Shown: positions 43,585 through 51,867 of the stretch, one piece after another
Numbering within the stretch: the first letter of the stretch is position 1
Layout: each line of letters opens with the position of its first letter
NCBI RefSeq assembly: GCF_003702705.1
Contig: NZ_QZMN01000007.1
Location: 168,068-232,067, forward strand
Reading direction: 5' to 3'
DNA from: Ornithinimicrobium cerasi
GTDB lineage: Bacteria > Actinomycetota > Actinomycetes > Actinomycetales > Dermatophilaceae
Length of the DNA stretch: 64,000 nt
The notes under the pieces: generated by a model
Told to the model about the DNA's origin: nothing
The model's input: the letters and a program-made list of their open reading frames with translations, nothing else
Database searches by the model: none
Translations under genes and position numbers: made by a program

Positions 43585-43614
43585 ACCCTACGTCAGTCCT
43601 GACGCGGCGTCAGG
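43585..43614 (-). promoter_or_regulatory. ppc promoter with palindrome over the -35 region
   Basis: The -10 box TAGGGT occupies 43585-43590 (minus strand). CCTGACGCGGCGTCAGG (43598-43614) is a perfect 7+3+7 inverted repeat covering the expected -35 position. It could be an operator or, alternatively, the terminator of the upstream exporter gene. Confidence 0.4.
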
Positions 43615-43679
43615 CGACGGCAGGGGCGCCGCCGCCGCGCGGACCCGAGGGGGGACGGCCCGCGCGGCGACGACGCGGT

Positions 43680-44552
43680 CTACGGGGCCGCGGCCACCTC
43701 GCGGGGGCGCAGGGGGCAGGCGGGCACGGCGTACCAGCACACGACCACGGCGAGCGCGAGCGTCGCCGCGGCGCCACCCACCACCAGCCCGAACGGGGAG
43801 GGCAGCTCCTGGACGAGGATGAGGACCGCCATCGCCAGCACGAACCAGCCGAAGCCCCGGCGCAGCGCCCGTTCCGGCACCACCCTGACGAGGCGGGCCC
43901 CGACCAGCGAGCCGACGACGGCGGCAGCCGTCACGCCCAGGACGAGCGGCCAGTCGAGCTGCACGCTCGTGAGGTAGCCGGCCAGCCCGGCGAAGGACTT
44001 CATCGCGATGACCAGGAGCGAGGTCCCGACCGCCACCGACATGGGCAGACCACCGAGGAGGACGAGCGCCGGCACGACGAGGAAACCCCCGCCCGCGCCC
44101 ACCAGCCCGGTCACCAGGCCGACGACCAGCCCCTCGAGGACGACCTTGCCGAGCCGCAGCTCACGGGGCCCGACCGCCTCGGGAGGCTGCCCGCGTCCCC
44201 GGATCATGGCCCCGGCGGTCGCGAGCATCATCAGCGCGAAGGCCAGCAGCAGGAGCCGCCCCGGCAGGTAGCCGCCGAGCACCCCGCCCCCGAACGCCCC
44301 GGCCATGCCGGCCGCGCCGAAGACCAGCCCTGTCCGCCACCGCACCCGGCCGGCGCGGGCGTGCGAGAGGACGGTGACCGCGGAGGTGACGCCGACGACG
44401 AACAGTGACGCGGCGATGGCCTCCTTGGCCTCCAGCCCGGCGACGTAGGTGAGGATCGGCACGGTGAGGATCGACCCTCCCCCACCGAGCAGCCCGAGGG
44501 AGAGCCCGACGAGGACGGACAGGAGCAGGGTCAGGACGAGCAGGACGGTCAC
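43680..44552 (-). CDS. TauE/SafE (TSUP) family sulfite/sulfur exporter
   Basis: A 290-aa membrane protein with about eight helices. Two repeats show GLSLGLLGGGGSILTVPILTYVAGL and VGLVTGLVGAGGGFLVVPALVLLGGL, the paired TSUP signatures. Family members move sulfite, thiosulfate, sulfoacetate or related anions. GTG at 44552 overlaps the stop of a 23-codon leader frame. The CsoR/CstR-type operator in its promoter suggests induction by persulfide/sulfide (CstR) or copper (CsoR); the transporter family favours the sulfur signal. Confidence 0.88.
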   Translation of the reverse strand: MTVLLVLTLLLSVLVGLSLGLLGGGGSILTVPILTYVAGLEAKEAIAASLFVVGVTSAVTVLSHARAGRVRWRTGLVFGAAGMAGAFGGGVLGGYLPGRLLLLAFALMMLATAGAMIRGRGQPPEAVGPRELRLGKVVLEGLVVGLVTGLVGAGGGFLVVPALVLLGGLPMSVAVGTSLLVIAMKSFAGLAGYLTSVQLDWPLVLGVTAAAVVGSLVGARLVRVVPERALRRGFGWFVLAMAVLILVQELPSPFGLVVGGAAATLALAVVVCWYAVPACPLRPREVAAAP

Positions 44553-44620
44553 GGCCGGACCTGCCGCGCACGGTCCGTCGCTTCCGGGGAGGCGGGGAAG
44601 GCGCCGACCGCGAGCAGCAT
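44549..44620 (-). CDS. 23-codon leader peptide upstream of the TSUP exporter
   Basis: A short frame starts at ATG 44620 (MLLAVGAFPASPEATDRARQ...) with CAGGAG ~6 nt upstream. Its TGA overlaps the exporter GTG. The exporter start itself has no clear Shine-Dalgarno sequence, so translation is probably coupled through this peptide. No cysteine or known motif is present. It may alternatively be a remnant of a lost upstream gene. Confidence 0.5.
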   Translation of the reverse strand: MLLAVGAFPASPEATDRARQVRP

Positions 44621-44658
44621 GGGGCACTCCTGGGGGGAGGGGTTGGGTGACTGCTCAC

Positions 44659-44687
44659 ACCATACCCCCCGGGGTATGTCTTCGCAA
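44659..44687 (-). promoter_or_regulatory. TSUP promoter with CsoR/CstR-type operator in the spacer
   Basis: On the minus strand, TTGCGA (44682-44687) and TATGGT (44659-44664) are separated by exactly 17 bp. The palindrome CATACCCCCCGGGGTATG (44661-44678, 8+2+8) fills the spacer. Operators of the form ATACCCC-N2-GGGGTAT are known for CsoR-family repressors, including persulfide-sensing CstR. No regulator gene of this family is in the window. Confidence 0.75.
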
Positions 44688-44702
44688 CCTGCGACGCCGA
44701 TG

Positions 44703-46757
44703 TCAGGGGCGGTCGGCGCGCAGCACCTCCCAGATCGCCCGGGCCGCCGGCGCCGCCACCTCGCCGCCGAGCCCGCCCTGCTCCACGACGACCACGACGA
44801 CGTACTCCGGGTCGGTCGTGGGCCCGTAGGACGCGTACCAGGAGGTCGCCGTGCGGCCGAACGACTCGGCCGAGCCCGTCTTCCCGGCCAGGGGGTATGC
44901 CGCGTGCGGCCACCCCGCGAACGCCGCCGCCGCGGTCCCCGCGGTGTTGACCCCGTCGAGGCCGTCGCGCACCTGCGCCAGCGCCTCCGCGTCGAGGGAG
45001 ACGGTCCCGATCCGGACCGGGTCGAAGGTCTCGACCACGGTCCCGTCCTGCCCCTGCAGGCCGGCAGCCACCTGCGGCTGCCAGACCCGGCCCTCCTCGG
45101 CGACCGCGGCATACACCGTCGCCAGCTGCAGGGGGGTGACCTGCACGTCACCCTGGCCGATGGAGAAGTTCACGGCGTCGCCGGGCCGCCACTGCCAGCC
45201 GTCGGTGCAGTTCTCCCGGGCGAGCTGCTCGAGGAACGCGCGGCGTTCCGGGTCGCTCTCCTCGGGGTAGCCTTCCTCGGCCCGGGCGCACGTCTGCTCA
45301 CGGGTGGCCTCCCAGGTGGCCCGCTTCCACTCGCGCGAGGGCACCAGCCCGGCAGCCTCGGACGGCAGGTCGACCCCGGTCGCCTGCCCGAGCCCGAAGC
45401 CGCGGGCCACCGCCACGTAGCGGTCGCCGGCGTCCGAGTCCTGGTCCAGGCCGCCCAGGTCGCGCCAGTGGTCGTAGGCCCACCGGTAGAACACCGTGTC
45501 GCAGGAGACCTCCATGATCCTGGGCAGGTCGAGCTCGCCGTACGCCTCCGACTCGTTGTTGGTGAAGCGCTGCCCGGCGATCGTCACGGCGCCCGGGCAC
45601 GGGTACTCCTCGCCCGGGTCGACCCCGGTCTGCAGGGCCGCGGGCAGCGAGACCACCTTGAACGTCGAGGCGGGCGGGTAGGTGGCTGCCACCACCCGGT
45701 TGAGCAGCGGCTGGCCGCGGGCGGGGTCGAGGAGTCGTTCGTACTCCCCCTGGGACACGCCCCGGGTCCAGACGCCGGGGTCGTAGGTCGGCCAGCTCGC
45801 CGCCGCCACCACCGCGCCGGTGTCGGGTCGCAGGACCACCGCTGCCGCCGACGCCGCGGGCGCGTCGTCCGCACGCGCCTGCAGGACCGCCCGGTGCAGG
45901 GCGGCCTCGGCGGCCTGCTGCACCTCGGTGTCGAGGTGGGTGCGCAGGTCCGGACCCGGCACCGGGTCGGTCCGCCCGAGCTGCCCGGTGACGACGCCAC
46001 GGGGGTCGACGGTCACCGTCGTGACGCCGGGGGTGCCCCGCAGCCGCTCGTCGTAGACCTGCTCGAGACCGGCGCGACCCAGCCGGTCCTGGGCGTCGAC
46101 CGCACCGTCCGGGTCCTCGACCTCCTCCTGAGTCGCGCGACCGAGGAAGCCGAGCACGTGGGCGGCGTTCACGCCCTCCGGGGCGGGGTAGTCACGCACG
46201 GGGATCGTGGTGACCCCGACCCCCGGGTAGTCCTCGGGTCGCTCGAGCAGCGCCAGGGCGGCGACCGGGTCGACGTCGAAGGCCAGCGGGACCGGTTGGT
46301 AGGGGGAGCCGGAGAAGCAGGCGGGGGCGGGAGGGGCGCCCTCCGTGCCGCACAGCCGGGTCCGTCCCCACAGCTGCTCGACGGGAAGCCCCAGCGCCTC
46401 CGCCGCGGCGGTGACGAGGGACCGGCCCTCGTCCGGCGCACCCAGGAGAGCCGCGGGGTCCACCGTCACGACCGTGGACGGTGCGTTGGCGGCGAGCGGG
46501 CTGCCGTCCGCGGCGAGGATCCGGCCCCGCAGCGCCGGCGTGACGACCTCCCTGGTGCTGACCTCCGCGGCGGCGGCCGCGAGATCGTCGTGGCGGACCA
46601 CCTGCAGGTGGGTGAGCCGGCCCACCAGCAGCGACCCCAGGACGAGCACCGCCAGCACCAGGCCCCACAGCGGGCCGGTCGCGAGCCGTCGGCGCACCGG
46701 CGGCGGGGTGACCCGCGGCCGGACCACCCCCGCGGGCGGGCGTCGGCGGGGGCTCAC
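44703..46757 (-). CDS. mrdA: Penicillin-binding protein 2 (elongasome transpeptidase)
   Basis: A 684-aa class B PBP. A short cytoplasmic Arg/Pro-rich tail precedes one membrane helix (WGLVLAVLVLGSLLVG), followed by the dimerisation domain and the transpeptidase domain. That domain has SxxK as STFK in PPASTFKVV, the SxD motif SCD in IMEVSCDTVFYRW and KTG in PLAGKTGSAESFG. It cross-links peptidoglycan during lateral wall growth. The GTG start overlaps the mreD stop. No rodA follows, although mrdA-rodA is a common order. Confidence 0.93.
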   Translation of the reverse strand: MSPRRRPPAGVVRPRVTPPPVRRRLATGPLWGLVLAVLVLGSLLVGRLTHLQVVRHDDLAAAAAEVSTREVVTPALRGRILAADGSPLAANAPSTVVTVDPAALLGAPDEGRSLVTAAAEALGLPVEQLWGRTRLCGTEGAPPAPACFSGSPYQPVPLAFDVDPVAALALLERPEDYPGVGVTTIPVRDYPAPEGVNAAHVLGFLGRATQEEVEDPDGAVDAQDRLGRAGLEQVYDERLRGTPGVTTVTVDPRGVVTGQLGRTDPVPGPDLRTHLDTEVQQAAEAALHRAVLQARADDAPAASAAAVVLRPDTGAVVAAASWPTYDPGVWTRGVSQGEYERLLDPARGQPLLNRVVAATYPPASTFKVVSLPAALQTGVDPGEEYPCPGAVTIAGQRFTNNESEAYGELDLPRIMEVSCDTVFYRWAYDHWRDLGGLDQDSDAGDRYVAVARGFGLGQATGVDLPSEAAGLVPSREWKRATWEATREQTCARAEEGYPEESDPERRAFLEQLARENCTDGWQWRPGDAVNFSIGQGDVQVTPLQLATVYAAVAEEGRVWQPQVAAGLQGQDGTVVETFDPVRIGTVSLDAEALAQVRDGLDGVNTAGTAAAAFAGWPHAAYPLAGKTGSAESFGRTATSWYASYGPTTDPEYVVVVVVEQGGLGGEVAAPAARAIWEVLRADRP

Positions 46758-47239
46758 GCCCACCGCCTCGCCGTCAGCCGGCGCTCGACCTCGATGAGCA
46801 CCGGGAGGACGACGACGGCCACCAGCATGGTCAGGACCCAGGTCCGCAGCAGCTCGCCGGGCGCGGCGCGCCCCACCCCCGCGGCAGCGACGACCCCCCG
46901 GACGCCGAGGACCGCCGCCGAGGCCACCGCCGTCGCCACCCACGGCAGCAGGGGTGAGGCTGCGGCCCAGCGGCGGGCCAGCCCCAGGAGCGCGCCGGCG
47001 GCGGCGTAGCTGAGCGCGGTGGCCCCGAGCGGCTCCGCCCCCGGCGGGACGAGGTCGACCAGCCAGCCCGCCGCGAGGCCGACCAGGACGCCCGTCGACG
47101 GGCCGTGCAGGAGCGCGGCGGCGGCCACGACGAGGAGGACGAGGTCGGCCGGCGGCAGGCCGGGGGGCCAGGCGCTGGGCAGGAGGACGGCGGAGACGAG
47201 CAGGAGGGCACGCGCGGCGAGCCCGGGGACCCGGTTCAC
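46754..47239 (-). CDS. mreD: Rod shape-determining protein MreD
   Basis: A 161-aa membrane protein with about five helices, GPSTGVLVGLAAGWLVDLVPPGAEPLGATALSYAAAGALLG being the family core. It is a partner of MreC in the elongasome. The GTG start overlaps the mreC stop and the stop overlaps mrdA, so the set is translated as a unit. Confidence 0.9.
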   Translation of the reverse strand: MNRVPGLAARALLLVSAVLLPSAWPPGLPPADLVLLVVAAAALLHGPSTGVLVGLAAGWLVDLVPPGAEPLGATALSYAAAGALLGLARRWAAASPLLPWVATAVASAAVLGVRGVVAAAGVGRAAPGELLRTWVLTMLVAVVVLPVLIEVERRLTARRWA

Positions 47240-48045
47240 CCTCCCTCCCCCTCCACGAACACCACGGCCACCAGGTCGAGGGTGTCCGGGTCCACGTGCG
47301 GACGGACGACGGCGGTCGCCCCGAGCTGGCCGCGGTCGGGGTCGACCGACGTCACCGTGCCGAGGGGGACGCGTGCGACGTAGGGACGGTCGTCGGGGCT
47401 GCCGAGCGTGGTCACGTCGTCACCGACCCGGATCGTGGTGTCCCCGACCGCGGTGAGCGTCAGGTCGCCGGCGCCCCGCGGCGGCAGGCCGGGGGGCGGC
47501 ACGGCGGCCACGCTGCCCAGCCCGCCCTCCGCGCCGAACCGCACGCCCACCACCGCCTCGGCGTCCCCGAGCAGGAGCACGTCGCTGCTCGCGCCGCCCA
47601 CCCGCACGACCCGCCCCACGAGCCCGTCCACGGACACCACGGTCTGGTCCTGCGTGACCCCCTCCGAGGCCCCGACGTCCAGGGTCACCGTCCGGCCGCC
47701 CACCGGCGAGGTGCCCGGGGCCACGGCCACCACCCGCGCCGGGAGGAGGCGGTGGTCGCCCCACGTCGTCGCCCGGTCGAGCGCCGCGAGCTGACCCTGT
47801 CTGCGCAGCTGCTCCTCCAGGCGGGTGACCTCCGCGGCGAGGGCGTTGCGCTCCCTCGTCAGCTCGGTGAGACGGGCGTCGTCCCACCCGGCCAGGACCG
47901 ACTGCACCGGTGCGGCGACCCGGGCCACCGACCCCCGCAGGGGCTCGACCAGCCCCGGCCGGGCCAGGTCGACGACGAGGGCCGCCGCGGTGAGTGCGGT
48001 GAGCACCGCGGCGGTGACGGGGAGGGCTCGGCGGCGGCGCGGCAT
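47236..48045 (-). CDS. mreC: Rod shape-determining protein MreC
   Basis: A 269-aa bitopic protein with an N-terminal membrane helix (~9-28), a coiled coil (LTELTRERNALAAEVTRLEEQLRRQ) and a beta-barrel domain with VVAVAPGTSPVGGRTVTLDVGASEGVTQDQTVVSVDGLVGRVV. It scaffolds PBP2 with MreB. The ATG at 48045 lies inside a GGTATGCC motif copy. It begins 7 nt after mreB. Confidence 0.93.
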   Translation of the reverse strand: MPRRRRALPVTAAVLTALTAAALVVDLARPGLVEPLRGSVARVAAPVQSVLAGWDDARLTELTRERNALAAEVTRLEEQLRRQGQLAALDRATTWGDHRLLPARVVAVAPGTSPVGGRTVTLDVGASEGVTQDQTVVSVDGLVGRVVRVGGASSDVLLLGDAEAVVGVRFGAEGGLGSVAAVPPPGLPPRGAGDLTLTAVGDTTIRVGDDVTTLGSPDDRPYVARVPLGTVTSVDPDRGQLGATAVVRPHVDPDTLDLVAVVFVEGEGG

Positions 48046-48052
48046 ACCCGGC

Positions 48053-49102
48053 TCAGCGCCGTCCCGGGCCCGCGAGGACCCGTTCCAGGGAGCCGAAGTC
48101 GTCCACGCACGCGCCCGCCCCGCGGATCACCGCGTGCTGCGGGTCGTCGGCGAGCCGCACCGGGATGCCGAGCTCGTGCCGCAGCCGCTCCGTCCACCCG
48201 CGCAGCTGCGCCGCCCCGCCGGTCAGCACGATCCCGGCGTCGAGGAGGTCGCCGGCCAGCTCGGGCGGGCAGATGTCGAGGACCAGCCGGACCGCCTCGA
48301 CGACCTGCGCGGTGACCGGCTCGACGAGACGGCGCACCTCGTCGCTGCCCAGCTCCACCGTCCGCGGGAGACCGGTGGAGAAGTCACGTCCGCGCACCCG
48401 GGTGGTCAGCGGCCGGGCGAGCGGCCACACCGCCCCGACGCGCAGCTTGATGTCCTCCGCGGAGCGCTCGCCCAGCAGCAGGTCGTGCTCGGCCCGGACG
48501 CCCGCGACGATCGCCTCGTCCACCTCGTCGCCCCCGACCCGGACGCTGCGCGCGTTGACGATGCCGCCGAGGGAGATGACCGCCACGTCGGTGGTGCCGC
48601 CCCCCATGTCGACCACCATCGACCCGGTGGCCGAGTGCACCGGCAGGTCGGCGCCGATCGCGGCCGCCATCGCCTCCTCGAGGACGTAGACCCCGCGGGC
48701 TCCGCAGCGCATCGCGGCGTCCTCCAGCGCCCGGCGCTCGACGCCGGTCACCGCGCTGGGCACGCAGACCACCGCGCGCGGGCGCAGCAGACGGGACGGG
48801 CGCGCCCGCTCGACGAAGTGCCGCAGCATCTGCTCGGTCACGTCGGAGTCGGTGATGACCCCGTCCGAGAGCGGCCGCAGGACGAGCACCCGCTCGGGGG
48901 TGCGGCCGAGCATGTCGCGGGCTGCCTCGCCGGCCGCGACCATGCGGCCCGAGGTGGTGTCCACGGCGACGAGGCTCGGCTCGTCGACGACGACGCCCCG
49001 CCCCCGGACGTGCACCTGGGTGGTGGCGGTCCCGAGGTCGATGGCCAGGTCGCGCCCCAACGGGGCCCACCGCACCCTGCCCCGTCCCGGTCCCGTCGTC
49101 AC
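48053..49102 (-). CDS. mreB: Rod shape-determining protein MreB
   Basis: A 349-aa actin-like ATPase that organises lateral wall synthesis. Phosphate-1 motif LAIDLGTATTQVHVRGRGVV, VVCVPSAVTGVERRALEDAA, phosphate-2 VVDMGGGTTDVAVISLGG and adenosine motif GIVLTGGAAQLRG are all seen. It is the head of mreBCD-mrdA. TACGAT lies 6 nt before the GTG (leaderless). A MreB-based elongasome indicates rod-type or ovoid growth rather than purely polar growth. Confidence 0.95.
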   Translation of the reverse strand: MTTGPGRGRVRWAPLGRDLAIDLGTATTQVHVRGRGVVVDEPSLVAVDTTSGRMVAAGEAARDMLGRTPERVLVLRPLSDGVITDSDVTEQMLRHFVERARPSRLLRPRAVVCVPSAVTGVERRALEDAAMRCGARGVYVLEEAMAAAIGADLPVHSATGSMVVDMGGGTTDVAVISLGGIVNARSVRVGGDEVDEAIVAGVRAEHDLLLGERSAEDIKLRVGAVWPLARPLTTRVRGRDFSTGLPRTVELGSDEVRRLVEPVTAQVVEAVRLVLDICPPELAGDLLDAGIVLTGGAAQLRGWTERLRHELGIPVRLADDPQHAVIRGAGACVDDFGSLERVLAGPGRR

Positions 49103-49108
49103 CCCGCG

Positions 49109-49114
49109 ATCGTA
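49109..49114 (-). promoter_or_regulatory. -10 element TACGAT of the mreB operon
   Basis: On the minus strand TACGAT is followed by 6 nt and the GTG at 49102, so mreB is probably translated from a leaderless mRNA. Confidence 0.5.
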
Positions 49115-49159
49115 GACACCCGCCGGCTGCCGCCCGCGACGACCGCGCCGGGGCCGTGC

Positions 49160-50122
49160 TCAGTCCAGGACCCGGACCTGCCCGGGGACAGGCACCTGCG
49201 ACCTGCTCGCCCCGGCGGTGCGGCAGGTGAGCCGCGCCTCGGGGCGTCGGTGCTCGGTCACGTCGACCGCCACCCGCCGGCCGTCCTCGAGCCCGAGGGT
49301 GACCGTGGTCGCGGCGACCTCCCCGGCCCCGGCGACGGCAGGGGCCGTGCCGGCAGGGCGCACCGACCCCCACGGCAGCGGACCCAGCTGGTCGTGCACG
49401 GCCACGACCGCGGCCTGGACCGGGCGCGGCCAGCCCACGGCACCACGCAGGTATGCCGTCCCGGGCTCTCCCCGCCGGTGCGCCTCGACCGCGGCCAGGG
49501 CGGTCTCGACGTCCAGGCCGCCGTAGGTCGCCCCGTCGGGCAGCAGCAGCACGTTGGCGGCGAAGCGGTCGCCGCCGGTGTGCGAGCACTCCCACGTCTC
49601 CTCCGGCCACCGGCGTGCGAGCGCCTGGGCGACGGGCCGGCCCCGGACGGCGCAGCACGGGTCCTTCTTGCCGTGGGTGCAGACGAGCACCAGCGGCTCG
49701 TCACGAGCCTGCGACGAGGCGGGCGATCCGTTGCCACCGCCGGAGGCGAGCTCCTCCAGCCGGTCGAGGGCACCGAGCAGCTCGGCCGGGTAGGCCCAGG
49801 TGCCCCACGTCACCCGCCCACCCGCCGGGGCGGTGGTGTCGACGACGCACCAGGCCCGCAGGGAGCACACGGTGGACGAGTGCCGGCCCGGCCGGCGGAC
49901 GAGCATCACCCGGGCTCCCACCGCGTCGGCGCGGGCGACGACCTCGTCCTTGACGTCCTCCGGGAGCGGCAGCTCGGGGAACCCGCCGAAGCCCCACCCC
50001 CCGTCCGCCTCGACGAGCAGGAACCGCCGCTGCGGCGGCGCGGTCCCGAGCATCGGGTCCTGCCGCTCTCGCGCGGCGGTGCTGCAGGGCACGGCGGGCA
50101 ACGGGTCGGCGGGCAGGGGCAT
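49160..50122 (-). CDS. Sucrase/ferredoxin-like family protein
   Basis: A 320-aa protein of the Suc_Fer-like family (thioredoxin-fold [2Fe-2S] ferredoxin related). The cluster region is VCTHGKKDPCCAVRGRPVAQAL (~residues 150-171), with a second conserved block ECSHTGGDRFAANVLLLPDGATYGGLD (~182-208). The Cys/His residues likely bind an iron-sulfur cluster. GAGACT is 7 nt before the ATG, so it has its own promoter 30 bp after the JmjC gene. It may support redox chemistry of the neighbouring module, but it could equally be unrelated. Confidence 0.82.
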   Translation of the reverse strand: MPLPADPLPAVPCSTAARERQDPMLGTAPPQRRFLLVEADGGWGFGGFPELPLPEDVKDEVVARADAVGARVMLVRRPGRHSSTVCSLRAWCVVDTTAPAGGRVTWGTWAYPAELLGALDRLEELASGGGNGSPASSQARDEPLVLVCTHGKKDPCCAVRGRPVAQALARRWPEETWECSHTGGDRFAANVLLLPDGATYGGLDVETALAAVEAHRRGEPGTAYLRGAVGWPRPVQAAVVAVHDQLGPLPWGSVRPAGTAPAVAGAGEVAATTVTLGLEDGRRVAVDVTEHRRPEARLTCRTAGASRSQVPVPGQVRVLD

Positions 50123-50151
50123 GGCCGCCAGTCTCTCAGGCGGGGAGGTGC

Positions 50152-51423
50152 TCAGCCGTCCCAGCCCACGAGCGCGACCCCGCGCCTCACCAGGAGGCGG
50201 GCCAGCGCGAGGGCCTCACCGGGGTCGTCCGCCAGGTCCCCCACCTGCACCACCTCGGTGTCGAGGAGGCGACGCAGGCCGGGGAGGGAGGCGGACGGCA
50301 TACCGAACCGGCCCGCGCGGGAGGAGACGACCACGTCCTCACCGGTGCCGGGCAGGACCTCGAGCATCAGGTGCGCCCGCAGGTGCAACGTGTCGTCCGG
50401 GTCGAGGACGTCCGCGGCGGCCAGCTGGGCGAGGGGGCGGACCGGCGCTGCGCGCTGGGCGGACCGCGCCCGCCCCCGCATCACCCGCACCACCTGGTCG
50501 GCCGGCAGGTCGCGGACCGCACGCAGCAGCGCCTCCCGCGCCACCTCGACGTCGCCCTCCAGGGCGTCGACGCGGGCGAGGTCGAGCCCGAGCGGGAGGC
50601 TGCGGCGGACCTCCGGGTCCTCGGCGAGCGCCGCCCTGGCGCGCTCCAGCAGGGCCTCGCCCAGGTGCGAGCGGGTCCACTGGTGGACGCCGATCGTCAG
50701 GTGCACGCTGACGCCCCCCAGCGCGCGGGCGGCGTGGATCCAGCCGCGCGGCAGGTAGAGGCAGTCCCCGGGGCGCAGCGTGGTCTCCAGGGCCGGGTCC
50801 TGCCGGGCACGCTCCTCGACGGCTGCCCGGCGCTCCGTCCACGGTTCGTCCCGCAGGGGGTCGACGTGCACCGGGTCCCGCAGCGTCCAGCGCTTCTCGC
50901 CGTGGACCTGCAGCACGAAGACGTCGTGGACGTCGTAGTGGTCGGCGAAACCCTGGTTCTGCGGCGGCGTGACGTAGGCGTTGACCTGGACCGGGTGACC
51001 CAGGTCGGCGGCCAGGGCGGCGCTGAGCTCCCGGACGGGCGCCCAGGTGCGGTGCAGGCCCTGCAGGACGATCGTGGCCCCGTCGGCGAACAGCTGCAGC
51101 AGCCGGTCGTCGCTGACCTGGTCGGCGACCGCGGCACCGATGCCACCGCCGCTGGTGAAGGCCCGGTCCGGCAGGGTCGAGCCGTCCCGCGCGACCCGCA
51201 GGAACGGGGTGCGCAGCCCGCGGTCGGCGACGAGCTCGTCGACCGCGTCGAGGCCGAAGAGGTCCGAGAAGTCGTCCCCGCCCCTGGCCCCCGCGCTCGC
51301 CAGGTGCAGCCGGCTTCCCCAGTACTCCGTCGCGAACGTCTGGGGGTCGAGGTCACCCAGGAGCCGGGCGAGGGCCGCGCGGTCGTGCGCGGCCCTCGTC
51401 GGCAGGTGGTGCGTCTGGGTCAC
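50152..51423 (-). CDS. JmjC/cupin-4 domain Fe(II)/2-oxoglutarate oxygenase
   Basis: A 423-aa protein of the ribosomal-oxygenase-like (ROXA) cupin_4 family. The iron triad HxD...H is seen as His162 and Asp164 in DHYDVHDVFVLQVHGEKRW and His230 in LYLPRGWIHAA. A helical and winged-helix-like C-terminus completes the usual ~400-aa architecture. Known relatives hydroxylate arginine or histidine in ribosomal proteins. The GTG start overlaps the stop of the DGGA-repeat peptide gene (GTGA), so this enzyme is made with that peptide, its most plausible substrate. The hydroxylation target is inference. Confidence 0.85.
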   Translation of the reverse strand: MTQTHHLPTRAAHDRAALARLLGDLDPQTFATEYWGSRLHLASAGARGGDDFSDLFGLDAVDELVADRGLRTPFLRVARDGSTLPDRAFTSGGGIGAAVADQVSDDRLLQLFADGATIVLQGLHRTWAPVRELSAALAADLGHPVQVNAYVTPPQNQGFADHYDVHDVFVLQVHGEKRWTLRDPVHVDPLRDEPWTERRAAVEERARQDPALETTLRPGDCLYLPRGWIHAARALGGVSVHLTIGVHQWTRSHLGEALLERARAALAEDPEVRRSLPLGLDLARVDALEGDVEVAREALLRAVRDLPADQVVRVMRGRARSAQRAAPVRPLAQLAAADVLDPDDTLHLRAHLMLEVLPGTGEDVVVSSRAGRFGMPSASLPGLRRLLDTEVVQVGDLADDPGEALALARLLVRRGVALVGWDG

Positions 51424-51803
51424 AGGGACGGACCGTCGGCAGCCCCGTCCGCGCCACCGTCCGCGCCACCGTCAGCGCCACCGTCCGCGCCACCGTCCAT
51501 CGGACCGTGCCCACCGGAGCCGTCCGCGCCACCGTCCGCGCCGCCGTCAGCACCACCGTCCGCGCCGCCGTCAGCACCACCGTCCGCGCCGCCGTCGGCC
51601 CCACCGTCCGCGCCGCCGTCAGCACCGCCATCGGCCCCACCGTCTGCGCCACCGTCGTGGCCGGCGCCGCCGTCGAGCGCCGCACCGCCCTCGGGGGCCG
51701 TGCTCATGCTGTCGAACGCCTCGGACACGTTCTCGCTGCCCAGCGAGGAGTCCTCGTAGCCGGTGCTCTCGCCGCCGGTGCTGTCGTCGCCGTGCGTGCT
51801 CAT
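51420..51803 (-). CDS. DGGA-repeat peptide, putative substrate of the JmjC oxygenase
   Basis: A 127-aa acidic peptide. The N-terminal ~40 residues are complex (TGGESTGYEDSSLGSENVSE) and look like a leader or recognition region. The rest is DGGA tetrapeptide repeats (residues ~44-95 and ~103-124) interrupted once by GSGGHGPM. There is no signal peptide, Cys or membrane helix. GAGGAGG stands 8 nt before the ATG at 51803. The stop overlaps the oxygenase start. Residue composition (Asp, Gly, Ala) leaves Asp as the main modifiable residue. Related RiPP-type precursors often sit next to their enzymes, but no other RiPP enzyme is present. Confidence 0.7.
   Translation of the reverse strand: MSTHGDDSTGGESTGYEDSSLGSENVSEAFDSMSTAPEGGAALDGGAGHDGGADGGADGGADGGADGGADGGADGGADGGADGGADGGADGGADGSGGHGPMDGGADGGADGGADGGADGAADGPSL
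51440..51675. repeat. Short tandem DNA repeats coding for DGGA
   Basis: Reading the plus strand, 12-bp-phased units such as CCACCGTCCGCG and CACCGTCAGCGC recur with synonymous and near-synonymous variation. Interruption at ~51500-51525 corresponds to the GSGGHGPM segment. Such repeats can expand or contract by slippage. Confidence 0.7.
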
Positions 51804-51867
51804 CCACGTCCTCCTCGTTCGTGACCCCGCCGGGATGCGCGGTCTGCGTGACACTCTCGCGACAAGC

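Noticed and set aside
51420-51803. DGGA repeat as an RTX calcium-binding exoprotein
   Set aside because: It lacks the GGxGxDxUx nonapeptide pattern and any secretion signal; a weak calcium-binding role cannot be excluded.
51507-51824. Plus-strand frame across the DGGA repeats (Thr/Val/Ala repeat protein)
   Set aside because: No ribosome binding site in that direction, whereas the minus-strand frame has GAGGAGG and is coupled to the oxygenase.
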